The notes beneath the pieces are model-generated. The model did not search any database. It had not been told where the DNA came from and saw only the letters and a program-made list of their open reading frames with translations. The position numbers were made by a program, and so were the translations under genes. Shown piece by piece: positions 1 through 11,815 of a stretch of DNA of 64,000 nt. The DNA comes from Hymenoscyphus infarciens. Taxonomy: Eukaryota > Ascomycota > Leotiomycetes > Helotiales > Helotiaceae. The stretch lies in contig LLCB01000009.1 in NCBI GenBank assembly GCA_001414345.1, positions 310,001 through 374,000 on the forward strand. The letters run 5' to 3'. Position 1 is the first letter of the stretch. Each line of letters starts with the position of its first letter.

Positions 1-158
1 TCAAATAGTATAAAAGGGTCTGAAACCGAATAACCTCGGCTAATATAAAAGCTCAAACCTACGTAACCTTTCTAAAACAGACTATATAAGACAATAACTA
101 CTGAAACCCTATATATAGCAGGTACTCCTAGCTATCTAGGATGACGGTATACTATTAC
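1..158 (-). repeat. Degenerate LTR-like fragment at window edge
   Basis: This segment is a RIP-degraded relative of the roughly 205-bp direct repeats at 34041-34253 and 36778-36984. It shares the blocks 'ctgaaaccgaa', 'cggctaatat', 'acgtaacctt' and the end 'gacggtatactattaca'. Read on the minus strand it starts with TGTAA, as expected of an LTR end. C-to-T changes relative to the 34-kb copy fit RIP. It may be a solo LTR or the edge of an element outside the window. Confidence 0.6.
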
Positions 159-2328
159 AAAGAAGAAGCTTATAAAATAATATTATTTATACTAGGTAAG
201 AGTAAGAGCTTTCTAATAGTAATCTAATTTAATCTAGAAGAGGAACTAAGTAAGACTAATATACTATTTTAGATAGATAATAGAAAGAAGTAGTTTATAG
301 TATTATTAATAGAAGCTAAGCTTAAGTTTATATTAGCTTAGAGGTAGAAGTTTATATTAGCTAAGAGGTAGAAGTAGATTAAAGCTAATATAAAGAGAAA
401 GAAGCTAAAATCAACTTAGATAATAATCTATTAACGCCTTTTAAGATAGTATTAGATATTATACTAAGTAAGAAAGATAAGAAGCTAAAATATATAATAA
501 GAAGCTAAAGAAGAAGCTATAAGAATACTAGAAGTAGCTAATAAAAGTTAAATACTTTATTTAATACTAACTTTAAAAAGGAATTACTAACTAAGATAGC
601 TAAGTTATTAAAAGCTAGTCTATTAAAGAAGTAGAAACTATTTTTAGATAGTAGTAACTTTAAGAGCTAGGTTAAAGCTAATACTAGCTATTAAAATAAG
701 AGTATTATAGATCTATAAAAACGAATTAATACTTTAAAGAATACTCTTATAGCTTAGACTATAGAAATTTACTTAGTATAGATATATATAGATATATAAA
801 ATAAACTCTACGTTTATTATAAAGTTCTTTTAAAAGTTACTTATTAAGCTAAGAAAGGTAGAGAATACTAATAAGATACTAGGTAAGATATTAGTAAAGA
901 TAGAAAAAGATAGCTAGTTAGAAGAAAAAGCTAATAAGAATAAAGAAAACTTTTAAAAGCTTAAAAGCCTACTATTAAAGCTATAAACTATTGAATAGAC
1001 CTTAGAAGTTAATAATAAGTCTATAATAGACTAGGAGAATTTTTTTAAAAAGTTAGTTTTAAGAAGTAATAGTAAAGAGCTTATAAAAAACGTTATAAAA
1101 TACTTAGCTAAGCTAATACTTTAAACTCTTAGATTAAGAGTTATAAGTAAAAAGAGTATATAGCTCTTTAATAATACTAGAAAACCGCGGCTATTAGCTA
1201 ATTACCTTATAAACTACTATAAGAAAGAGCTAGTATTATCTCTTTATTTCCTAGTCTCTAGTATTATCTTTATTTTCTTTATTTCTTTAGTTCTCTATTA
1301 TAGCCTTTTAATACTAGATACTATAGCTATTAGCTATTTACTTTATAAACTATTATAAGTAGAGCTAGATATAGGCTATTTTATATATTTTTAAGTTAAA
1401 GAGCTTTAAATAAGAGATATCTATAATAGATAGAGCTATATAGCTATTATATATCTAAGTTAGAACTTAAACCTCTAGCTAAGTAGATAGTAAGAAGCCT
1501 CTAGACTAGTTTAGCTAGTCTTTTAAGTTATTATATCTTATTATATAGACACTAACGTAATCTTTATATAGAGGTTCTTTACTTCTTCTAGTAATTCTCT
1601 TAACTTAAATATAGTATATACTAACTATATAGAATAACTACTATAGATATTACCTCTAATCTTAGGTTAGTATATAGCTCTTACCTTCTTAAAGTTATAT
1701 ATAATTCTATAGTATACTAGAGTAGAAGTTCTCTAGTATCGATAGAGATATAGAATCGACTTTAGAAGCTTTCTTAATTAGTTAGTTTTAATAGTTCGTA
1801 GATACTATTATTAAGTAAAGAAGCTATATAGGTCTTTTTCGCTAATATCTAGTATATTACTATATATAACGTAGCTTCTTTATAGAAGGTCGAAAACTCT
1901 AATAGTTATAAAAAGAGATATTACTACGTCGCTTTTTTAACTTAAACTTAGCTTTATAGATAGTTCTAGAGACGAGATAGAACTACTAGAGGTTTATAGA
2001 ATATACCGCGTATAAATATTAAGTCTTCGTATCTCGAAAGGTATTACTTATAACGTATATTATATTAATAAGTACATTTCTAGTTAAAGCTACTATTGTC
2101 GATAATTAATTTATAATAGTTGATTTTATTTAGTTTTAATTTAATAGTAATATTTTTTATAGAGATAAGAAAGTGAGATAAAGTTAAGAGTAATAGTTTT
2201 TTTTTTAGAGATTCTACTAGATTTCTATTATTCTTTATACTTCTTAGTATAAAAGAAAAACTAACTATATTAGATTACTAAAGATACTTAGCTTAAGACT
2301 TTTCGCTAATAACTATAATCGTTTAGCT

Positions 2329-3192
2329 CTACTTCTTATCTAATCCGCTTCGTATATTAGATAAGAAAGAGTAATATAATAAAACTAGTAATACGACTAC
2401 TTTTAGTTTATATTAAAATCATCTTAACTAGCTTCTAATAACTTCTTACCTTTACTACTAAAAATACTCTAATAAGCTTCTACTTTTAAATATATATCTT
2501 AAACTTATATTTAATCTTTAAAATATAATTATATCTTCTATATTCTAGGTTTTACTAAAAATCTTTAGAGATTTAGTAGTAGCTATAATAGCACGCTATT
2601 CTAAATTGCCGGTATTCGTAGAACTGCTAATACTTCTAATACGTCGAGGCTAAGATTACGATTAATCTAATACTTATATAATAGAAGATACTAAAAGGAT
2701 AAAGGTTTAGATATTATATATTTAGCTTTAAAGCTCTTTATTTATTATTAGCTATATTAGAAAGGGCTCGGTTATTATTATTATCGAGACTTAGTAGTCT
2801 CCGACCTCTTATATATAGATGTTTATACTCGGTATAGAAGAGAGATAGTTTTTCCTTTTCTTCTATATTAGAGCCTAGTATTTATATATATTATTCTACT
2901 AAACATACTTCTATATACCTCTTCTATAGTAGTATATATTTCGTACTATTATAGTAGCTTTCTTAGAAGTTAGATTAAAGAACTAGATAGATAAACCTTA
3001 CTTTATATTTCTATTTATTAAGTTTAAAATAAGAGATTCTAATTAAAATTAGAATATAATAAAGCGTTATTATTTTAATATATATTTTTAAAAACAACGT
3101 ATTTTAGTATAAACTAAAAGTAGTCGTATTACTAGTTTTATTATATTACTCTCTCTTATCTAATACGCGAAGCGGATTAGATAAGAGAGTAG
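2329..3192. repeat. Inverted repeat pair with embedded hairpin
   Basis: Arms of about 85 bp at 2329-2413 and 3106-3192 are near-perfect reverse complements. Each arm contains a hairpin. In the right copy (3151-3189) two 14-nt arms, CTCTCTTATCTAAT and its complement, flank an 11-nt loop that can add a CGC/GCG stem. The enclosed 690 bp has no ORF. This could be the termini of a DNA transposon relic, or two inserted copies of a small element. Confidence 0.65.
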
Positions 3193-3660
3193 ACTAAGCG
3201 ATTATCTCTAATACTAAGTTATTATATAATATAACTTCTATTTCCTAAGTTCAGCTCTTTATAGTTATATTAGTAGTAATCTTTACTTTAGGTAATATAT
3301 ATTAGGACTTATACTTGTTATTTAATCTACTTTTATTAGTAATATAAAGCTATCTTATATTATAGTTAGCTCTAGTCTTAATCTAATTTATTAGTACTAA
3401 GCAGATAGAGTAGTATTAGTATTATATATTAGTACTAGCTAGGAAATATTCTAAGCTCGACCTTCTCTTAAATAGCCGAGTTTACTTACTATATATATAA
3501 GATTTCAGCTCTTATATAAGCTTTCGACTCTTCTATAGTTAGAAAAGGCCTAATATAGTCTTTTCTTCTATATTAGTACCTAGTAAATATATATATACGA
3601 ATAGTACTCTTATATACCTCTTCTATAGTAGTATACGTTTCGTATCGTTATATAAGCAAT
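2860..3660 (+). repeat. Two copies of an LTR-derived motif
   Basis: Segments at about 2860-2960 and 3565-3655 share 'cttttcttctatatta', 'tatatacctcttctatagta' and 'tatatttcgta'-like blocks. The same family appears in inverse orientation at about 36645-36745, inside the nested LTR element. They are dispersed fragments of one retroelement family in different states of RIP decay. Confidence 0.55.
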
Positions 3661-4286
3661 TCTACTAGTATATACACGTTTTTTATTATATATATAAGAG
3701 TTTTCCTATATTTTTACTTATATCTCTAGCTTTATACTTACTAGAGCTTCTATCTTAGAAATATAGAAAATAAGTATAATAGTCTTTAGAACTAGAAGTT
3801 AGAGAATATTATATAATATTATATAAAAACGTAACTTATTTCTAGTAAGCTAAAATCAGCTCTCTAAGCTTATACTCTATAGAAGAATTCAAGTAATATC
3901 TAGAGTAGACTATAAGATAGACTATAGAAGAAGTTATAAGAGAGATAATTAGCTAGATATATAGTAGATTAAGTAATTATTAAATCATATTTTCATAGAA
4001 TTAAAGTATAAGTATAAATAAAAGACTTAAATTTAACTTGATTTCTAACTATAAGAATAGTATAAGACTATATATACTATTTACTATTAAAGAAGAAGTA
4101 AGTACTAGAAAGAAGCTTTATATCTTAAAAATATAAGAGTTACTAAAAGATTCTAGAGATTATAGTATATTTATATAACTAAATCTTCTAAATCTTCTAA
4201 ATAATACTAGAAAGAACTAGTATAAACTAAGAAATAAACCTAAAGCCTAGTAGTAGATAAGGTAATTATCACCTACTACTACTAAA

Positions 4287-4340
4287 AGTAGCTATAGAAG
4301 TAGCTATAGAAGTAGCTATAGAAGTAGCTATAGAAGTAGC
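4287..4340. repeat. 12-bp tandem repeat
   Basis: About five head-to-tail copies of a 12-mer (agtagctataga) sit at the right border of the AT-rich block, just before composition returns to normal. Confidence 0.8.
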
Positions 4341-4775
4341 TTATCTATCTAGTTAGCCTAAGTATAAATAATTTATTTTAATTTTTTATATCTCAGTTTG
4401 AATATAAGTAGTCTCAAGACCAATTCTCATCTTACCGAGACAGCGAAAAGTTTAATAATAAAGTAAGAAAGGAGATTTTCTAAAGTACCTAGCCAAAAAT
4501 ACACTATCTTCAAACTCCAAGAGAGATGTTAGAAGTTCCTACTTACCTTCAACCACCAAAAAAAAAGCAAAGAAGGAAGAAAGAGGAAAGCGGAAAATTT
4601 CTTCTCTTCTCATTCATAAATCTAAACACATAGTATGAAACGAGAAAGATACACCATCATCAAAAAGCAAGACGCAAGGACCAAAAAACAAATAAACAAA
4701 CCATCCCTTTCTTTTCAAGTCAAAAAAAAAAGAGAGAGAATTTTAACACCGCACCAAAAACCAACCCGATAACTC

Positions 4776-6333
4776 TCAAGTCGAAGCTCCAAAAATACTA
4801 GACACCAACTCGCCCCCACGAATAGCAAGGATAGAGAGAAGGGTATCGCTCAACTGGAAAAATTAAGATGTGAGTAAAAGGTTTCTGAATCGAAAAAGGA
4901 GGGGAAGGAAAAAACTAACACCATGAGTCCCCTCATTACACCCCTGCAACCAAATACCCACATCCCCCTCCACCTTGCCCTCCCGAAACACAAGCCCGTA
5001 GTCCCGTCCAACAGCAAACTTACCGCCTCCCTCCTGCTCAACGACCAAGTCCCGAACGTCGCCCAAGATCTCCTCGTGAGCATTCCTCTTGTATCCCGTA
5101 GCAGCGAAGACATAATCTGCCTGGATCTCCTCCTCGACTCTCGCTCCCGAATCGGTGGAAACGAAGCGGAGGTTGAGACTCGAGCCTGCGCCTTGTTCGG
5201 CGGTCTCGACGACACGGTTGTGGATAATGTTGCAGCGCCAGGTTGATGGGTCGGGGTTCTTGACTTGTTGCATGTAGAGTTTGTCGTAGAGGTGTTCGAG
5301 GAGGTTGAGGCGGACGACTCCGTAGTTGGTTCCTTTGTCGAGGGCTAGGGAGGCGGCGCGGGCGACGGGATCTTGGTTGTAGATCCCTTCCACGCGATCT
5401 GGGTCGAAGATTTCGTTGACACTAGTTTATTTGTTAGTTCGATTTGCTTCTCGGGTAATTGGGGGGAGGGACATACAAAGGACTGTCATCACTAGGTCTC
5501 AGACTTGAACCCTTGATGACAAGTTTCACCTCACTCTCAGGGAATCTCTCGCTCAAATCATTATAGATCTCCGCGGCACTCTGGCCACTTCCCAAAACGA
5601 CGAATTTTGGTTTTCGTCCTTGTTCTCTCTGTTGGATCTGCTTGATAGAGACAGCGAATTGACTCGAGTGAGCAACGTGCTTGAGACCCTGAAGTTTCTG
5701 TGGGATGACTGGACGTCCCCCAACGGCAACGACAACATGCTTTGTCTTTCGGGTGATCAAAGTTCCGTTTTGATCACGAGCTGTGACTTCCCATGAAATT
5801 ACTTTTCCCTCCGCATTCTTCTCTCCTACTCGGACGCCCTCGACATCCATTCCATAAGCGACCTTTCCTTCTTTCTCGAAGTGGCTGGCGCACCAACGGA
5901 GATAATCCTCGTATTCCAATCTACTTGGCAAGAAAGTGCTGAGATTGATGAAGTGATTCAGACGGCCCTTTGAGAAAAGATAGTTGATGAATGTGAAGTG
6001 AGAGCGTGGATTTCTGGGTGTAGCAAGATCTTTGAGGAAGGAAATTTGCATTCTAGCACCGGGAAGTTGCATACCAGCGTGCCACGCGAATTCAGGTTGC
6101 TTTTCGAGGAAGAGGACTTTTTGTTTTGGGCCGTTGGCAAGGTTGTCCTTCATGGCAATTGCGATTGCGAGAGAGGCTGGACCAAAACCAACGCATAATA
6201 GATCCAAAACTTCGTCGGAAGTGTCTGTTGGTTCAACATAGTGACTGTCGTTGTAAAAAACCTCTGAGTTTCCACTTGGGAAAATTGTTTGGTCGAAAGA
6301 CTCCGAAGGGGGGGTTATAGCCGAGGGGGCCAT
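4776..6333 (-). CDS. sidA: L-ornithine N5-monooxygenase (SidA type)
   Basis: FAD- and NADPH-dependent enzyme that hydroxylates L-ornithine on N5, the committed step of hydroxamate siderophore synthesis. Inferred exons on the minus strand: 6333-5477, 5421-4920 and 4853-4776, giving 478 aa. Intron 1 (5476-5422) has GTATGT, AACTAAC and TAG. Intron 2 (4919-4854) has GTTAGT and CAG. Joining the exons restores the family sequences around SPFVNEIF and THGLSDTLLSILAIRGG. Visible motifs are the FAD site GFGPASL (residues 49-55), the NADPH site VVLGSGQSAAE (from about 245) and the late ATGY motif. Length is close to the usual 500 aa. The gene is divergent from the NRPS at 11816, the standard pairing for ferrichrome-type siderophores. 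No defects are visible. The assignment is from family knowledge and is strong. Confidence 0.95.
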
Positions 6334-8154
6334 CTTTGCTTGTTCTCGGTTTTTGTTTAGGAAATATGGCGCTTTTCTTTATTTGTCGAGGTGTTGGGTG
6401 CTGATATAGAAATCGGGTTATCTAAGTAATGGTTAGCAATTTGTCATCACTAAACGTACGAAACTCCCAGTGAATAGCTGATTGCGTGAGAATAAGCAGG
6501 TAACGTGATGGCACTAGCAATCAGGCTACCATATTGAGTTGGATAACTTTCCCATTTTGATGCTTCTTCTTTTCTGGGGTCAATAGGAGTCGTTCCTTTC
6601 CCCCAGACTACACGACAAAAGCTCTCCTCTTTCGGTGAGAAGTTGGACTAAAAGATTGAAAAGCCTTACCAAAACTCGTCTCTTCGAAATTTGGAAGACT
6701 TTCCAATGTCTCTGAAGTCACTTTGACTCAGTGCTGGTGACCAAAAATTATTAGTACACTCCCTGCTTGGAAATGCAGCCTTTCCTATTGGACAGCCTTC
6801 TTTTTAGATTTATCTGTAGGACGAACTAGCGGCACAACAGATAGGAGGTGTGAGTGCTAAAACGTAGGATTGGTTATGATGATCGAGATCAGAAATGTGG
6901 TGATTCAGGCGTTCTGCGGGGTGATGGAAAAGGAAGTGCTGTAATCTTAGTTCTTTTCGGGAAATCAGCCACATCTACATACAAGTTTTGCTCATCCCGA
7001 AATCCGAAATCCGAAATACGCACCAAAAGTACCAAAATTCAACCTCGAATATTACGAATCGATGACTGGGTAGGAGAAGATGGTGCGGGGGCTGGAGTAG
7101 AAGAGAGTGTCATGTGATTGGTGGATAGACAACCCGTTGGTAGAGTGACAACCGGTAAAATGCTGATGAGGAGTATTTCGACTTGGTGAGTTGACTATGA
7201 ACTTCGCAGAACTAGATTGTCTGATACTGGATTCAATTGAGTGCTTGTTGAATACAGAGAAGTAGTGTGATACGAAAAAATCAAGGGGAAAGAGTAGCGT
7301 CAAAAGGGATGTTGGGGACTTCATATAATTATGATATATGCGACGCGGAGAGCCATAAGACAGATCCATGGCCACGGTGTCGCGGCTCGCCTGGCTGATC
7401 GAGGGAAATGCAGACTGCAAGTGGAGCAGGAGGAACTCAGGGATGAGCTTTCGGCTGGCGGTACGAAGTATGGGCTCAGACTGACTTTGCGCCATTGACA
7501 ACCATGACATGTAACCCTAGATAGTGTGTAATTTGAGCTTCCTTTTTTCAATCCTGGTTTGTGGTTTATATTGTTTTCCGATTTTGAGATCTTGCTTTAG
7601 TCCTGCCTCGGAAGTTCGAGGTTCACCCAGTAGAACTGACAACTAAAGTCAATAAGAAACCGATATGTCCAAATCTGGGCTGTTTCTTCAGCATACTAAA
7701 GAGCGAGAATATCGGTTTCGGGGGTCTGTACTGAGTGGAGAACTTGATGCCCATCCATATGAGGCCGGGACACCGATTCAGGGCGCGGGGTGATGAGCTT
7801 CGACATCCCACTCCTCTTACCTAACACCAATTGTCTCGTGAAGCTACAAGAACTCGGTTGTATCTCAGTACCTTACTTCGTTCCACGTACCAAGTACAGG
7901 ACTGATCCCCTTCGAGCTCTCGAGGACCTTATTCTGTTCCATTCGTCGACTGCTTGATTTGGGTTGCACACAATTCTCAGTATTTGCCACTAGGGCTTAG
8001 TCACGGCAACTTGACGTTGCTGCTCCTTGTTTCCGACTGTCCAGGGCAATCTTGAAGTTCTGGCGGGGGGAAAACTCGAAAAAAAAGTGATGACGCCGTT
8101 TCGGCCAACAGCCCCAGTCTGCCTGCCACCATCGGACTAGCGTGCCAAGCCTTT

Positions 8155-8163
8155 TTATCAGAT
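8155..8163 (-). promoter_or_regulatory. SreA/Urbs1-type GATA site
   Basis: TTATCAGAT on the plus strand reads ATCTGATAA on the minus strand. This is an exact match to the ATCWGATAA element bound by fungal iron-repressor GATA factors (SreA, SRE, Urbs1). It lies about 1.8 kb upstream of the monooxygenase start. Function is inferred from the motif and the iron-related neighbours. Confidence 0.5.
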
Positions 8164-10303
8164 CCGTAGATTCCTTGTGATTTGCTGCGGGGCCATCCAA
8201 TCCCTGTGAAGTGTCCGGTTACGCCCGTGCCCGATATCGCAATTGAACCTCTTCTGCCTATTTGAGCTATTTTTCACTCTTGGTAAAGTGACGGAGCGGG
8301 CTCAAGGTATCCACAGAGACAGGGGTGCGCTTAATCAGATGGAAAGATAATCTTTTCCCTTCAGCCACCCGATGTGTACCCGTTTCCACCACCAGCCCCT
8401 TTGATGCAATCATGCAGGTGCAGCGGAGAGCTTTTTACCAGTGGGGACATTTTGAATGAGGAATGGTTCGAGAAATCGGGCCATGGGTGACATGGAGTTT
8501 GGGGAAAATATCGTGGAGGTGTGTTTAGAATGAGGAAAGAGAACCATTATACTGTTCCTGTCTCAAACTTGGAGAACAAGTGGTGTTACGACTGGAAATA
8601 GATGAAATGGGACGTCAATTCGAAACAATTTCGGGGTCTGCCGAGGCATACCTATGAGTGGGGTAAACAACGAGTAAAGAAGCGCGAGGGTGGAGCTTCT
8701 CACTGCATAAGCTTTGGACGCATTTCAACCTAACCACCACCAGTGATGAGGCTGAATTGTTTGTTCACCAAACCTTTGGCAATTGGCATGGAGTTCGTTA
8801 AACACTTAACTTGAAATGTATTGCCTCGCATGTGGCGACCAGAAAGTTAATAGGTGCATATCCACGATGTCGAAGGTGAGATGAAGAATAAACTGTTATT
8901 ACACCCGGCTCGGCAGAGGCGGCAGACTGGGCACATGAGCATGGTGAAGTCAGGGGCTACTGAGTTGTGAGTATATAGGGGCTTACCTTTTGAGTTCAGG
9001 GGTTGTTGCGACTACTTCCATAAATGTTCTGTGAATTCACTGGCGTGAGTGACGGTCGGTGTAGATCCTTTTGAGAATACCACATGCTAAAGGTGATCAG
9101 CGCATCTACATGCTCCAAGTCCCTATCCGGGTTCATTGACGAATTAAATTTCGAAGATTCGTAGATGAAGGACACTCACTAATAATGCTATTGTAGCATG
9201 ATAGGCGAGCAGTGCTGCAGAAAGCAAACGCGAATATTTTCACGAAATTGAAAATATTCGAGAAGAGCAGCTTAGCCTCCCTCGCCCCTCAAATCAGAAT
9301 TGATTGAGGTACATCAAGGGTAGGGAAGGAGTGTCTTCGCTTGCAAAACACATTACAACACTCCATCTCTAGATATGAGGTAGAGCATGTAGTAGGAACG
9401 AATGAACGTCCTTCATCTGATTCCGTTCGTCTGAATTAACTCGTATACTCGTAAATAATAACGCCATGTTAAATCACCTGTTCCTAGTGCCAGCCTCGTT
9501 TCGTCAAAAGCAAGTGGAACTTTGCATGCAGATCTCCCTGAACCCAAATATGTACTCGTGCGGAGCAAACAGACTGCATGGCTTTGTGACTAGTGATGTG
9601 GCCTTTTAATTCGAGTTCCCAAGAGCTGCATCTAGGATTGGGGAGCCCGGAAAAAAGAGTAACAAATTAAAAACTTGGGAGCTGCTTTACAATTGAACAG
9701 AGAGGATGCAATAACAAACAAATAATGGCAATACATTCATCCAATTGCCAGAAATCTAATACCTTGAGGCATAAGAAATCGAAGCCGGTAGATTGCCATG
9801 TTACCGAGGGGTACTTTAAGCTTAATTGTACCGGAAAATGGGAGATAAAGAAGATCACCTCTATGCGGTGGCCCAGCAATCATACCGAGCTTTCGGGAGA
9901 CTTGACGGCCGTGTAACATATAATATGTACTTGAGCGCTGGCAATACATGAGAAGAACAGCGGTCAAAAGTTTGAGGTACTTGATGAAGATAAAAAACGG
10001 CCCTCGTGGTTCGAAGAGAGCATTTGTTCTGACAATTGACAGACTGAAGAGATCCAGACACCTGAACGACCTTGGATGCCAAAGTGACAATAGTATGCAT
10101 GGAAATGTCATGATCGTCGCTTGACAACAAGTTTGTGGGCTTCGAAAAGGGCTGCAGACGGATCCAGATGGACTGAGGTCAGAGGCTGTCGTCTGATGGC
10201 TGCAGTAATGCAGAGGAGTGCAGATGCGGTGTCCAGATGTGTGACGACAATGCTGTGTTTGGAATGAGGTTGGCTGTGACGGCGGGGAGGTTGCCAAGCG
10301 ATT

Positions 10304-10312
10304 TTATCTGAT
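10304..10312 (-). promoter_or_regulatory. SreA/Urbs1-type GATA site
   Basis: TTATCTGAT on the plus strand is ATCAGATAA on the minus strand, again an exact ATCWGATAA match. It lies about 1.5 kb upstream of the NRPS start codon. I found only two full matches in the 5.5-kb intergenic region by eye. Confidence 0.5.
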
Positions 10313-11815
10313 CTTTTTAACCCGGGCGATGGCACCAGATAGGGACAGTGGAGATACGGAGAAGGGCTTTGCCCGACGTCGGGGTTCACAACCTTGAAAC
10401 TGATGGAATCATAAGATCTGATTAGATCAAGCCGGAGATCAAGGTACGAGTGGATGCCCGTTTCTCGAAAAATCTTCCTTGCTGCGTCAACTGGAGCGGA
10501 TCTCGTATGTGATGGCGTGGTGATGGACGGTGGGTGAAGGCCTTGAAATTTTTTGAGGCAATGGTGGTGATAGGATTGAGGGGAACGAACCATTGAGCTC
10601 CACTGCATAATTCGTGCTCCCAGATATTATGTAAGTAGATTGATTCGATACACCGGAGTCGGAGATAGTATTCGGTGTCGTTTTCGCGTCGAAAGGAGGG
10701 GGAGGGGGAGGAGAGGGGTTACTTGAGGCTTGAGGGAGAAGGGAAGAAGAATGCTGCCAAGCAGGTGAAGTTGGATGAGATTGCCGACCAATCAAATACC
10801 AGTATGGCACTTGGTCCCCGTAATTTCTTGCTAGGTCAGCCTCGGTTAGCGTCGTTTGCGGCTACGGCGGCCAATTTCCCCTGTGGCTGGGAAAAGAACG
10901 ACACTCTCCTTCGCTCATCGCTCCTAAGCACTTGGAACACTGTACTGTCACCAACCAGGGGGCACTACCGGTATTCCTGTACTGTACGGAACCCATCTGG
11001 GCTGAAAGAAGGCCCTAAAGCTCATGCTCCTCTTCCAGCGTATCCACCTTCCCCTACGCTGGGCGCCGAAAAAGCGCCCTTTACGCAGAGCAGATCTAGA
11101 GCAGAGTAGAGCGAAAGTGGTGATGCCATGACGAAGCGAGACGGCTTACGCCCACTCGTGGGTGGTCATGAGGGGAGCCGTTGCAAGACCACCCCAGGGT
11201 ACTTCCTCCTTCTCACAATCGATAAACACCCGCGCGGTTGGTCTGAACTGAATTCCCCCTTCGGAAAGTGATATGAGCACTGTCCCAAAAACAAAACAAA
11301 TTCTGTGAGCAACGCAACGCAGCCCCCATGATTAGAAACCCGAGTCTGGTGATTGGCTGTAACCCTGTGCATTCAACGGGCACTGGAGTCTTTCGTGACA
11401 AACAAATGGAGACTTTCATCTGTCCTTGAGCTATATCTCCTTCTCAATACCGCCGAATAGATGAAACTGTTGCCACCATTTCCATCCACTGGACAGTTAC
11501 TATTAATCCTTTCTACTCTAGGCGCCCTAGCGAGCTCACAACACACCCCCTCAGCTCCCCCTTATACCCTCCTCGCTACTGTATGTATATTAACAGTCCA
11601 ATCACAACAAACCCACGTGAAAGCCACTCGTTCGCTAACCCTGATCCACAGCCTAGTTACCACATTCAGTCCAACAGACGCATACACAGGCATTCACCAG
11701 CAGTGGTACCAGTCACTCACACCATACACGACTGTAAACCTAGGCTTACCTACATACTTACATACCCGACTTTCTTCCAATCATGAGACAGAGTCCATAA
11801 CCGCCCAACTCCACT

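Larger units (their letters stand above)
159..4400. repeat. AT-rich RIP-mutated repeat block
   Basis: The block is very AT-rich and nearly free of CA and TG dinucleotides, with TA, CTA and TAG strings throughout and stops in all frames, so no gene survives. That is the expected result of RIP on transposon copies. Recognisable pieces are LTR-like fragments, an inverted repeat (2329-3192) and a short tandem array (4287-4340). Composition returns to normal at about 4400. Confidence 0.8.
6334..11815. other. 5.5-kb divergent intergenic region of siderophore locus
   Basis: No protein-coding gene is recognised here. Open frames such as 7052-7510, 9737-10297 and 10108-10608 (all minus) match no family I know and overlap other frames. 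An open frame at 11461-11901 overlaps the NRPS start in another phase and is probably 5' UTR. The region should hold the promoters of both siderophore genes. It contains two exact ATCWGATAA GATA elements (listed separately) and several bare GATA cores. Confidence 0.6.

Noticed and set aside
7052..7510. 152-codon minus-strand frame in the siderophore intergenic region
   Set aside because: Composition is coding-like for the first 60 codons, but no family is recognised and no splice partner was found.
9737..10608. Overlapping minus-strand frames of 166-186 codons between the siderophore genes
   Set aside because: No recognisable domain, frames overlap each other, and no intron joins them into a family protein.
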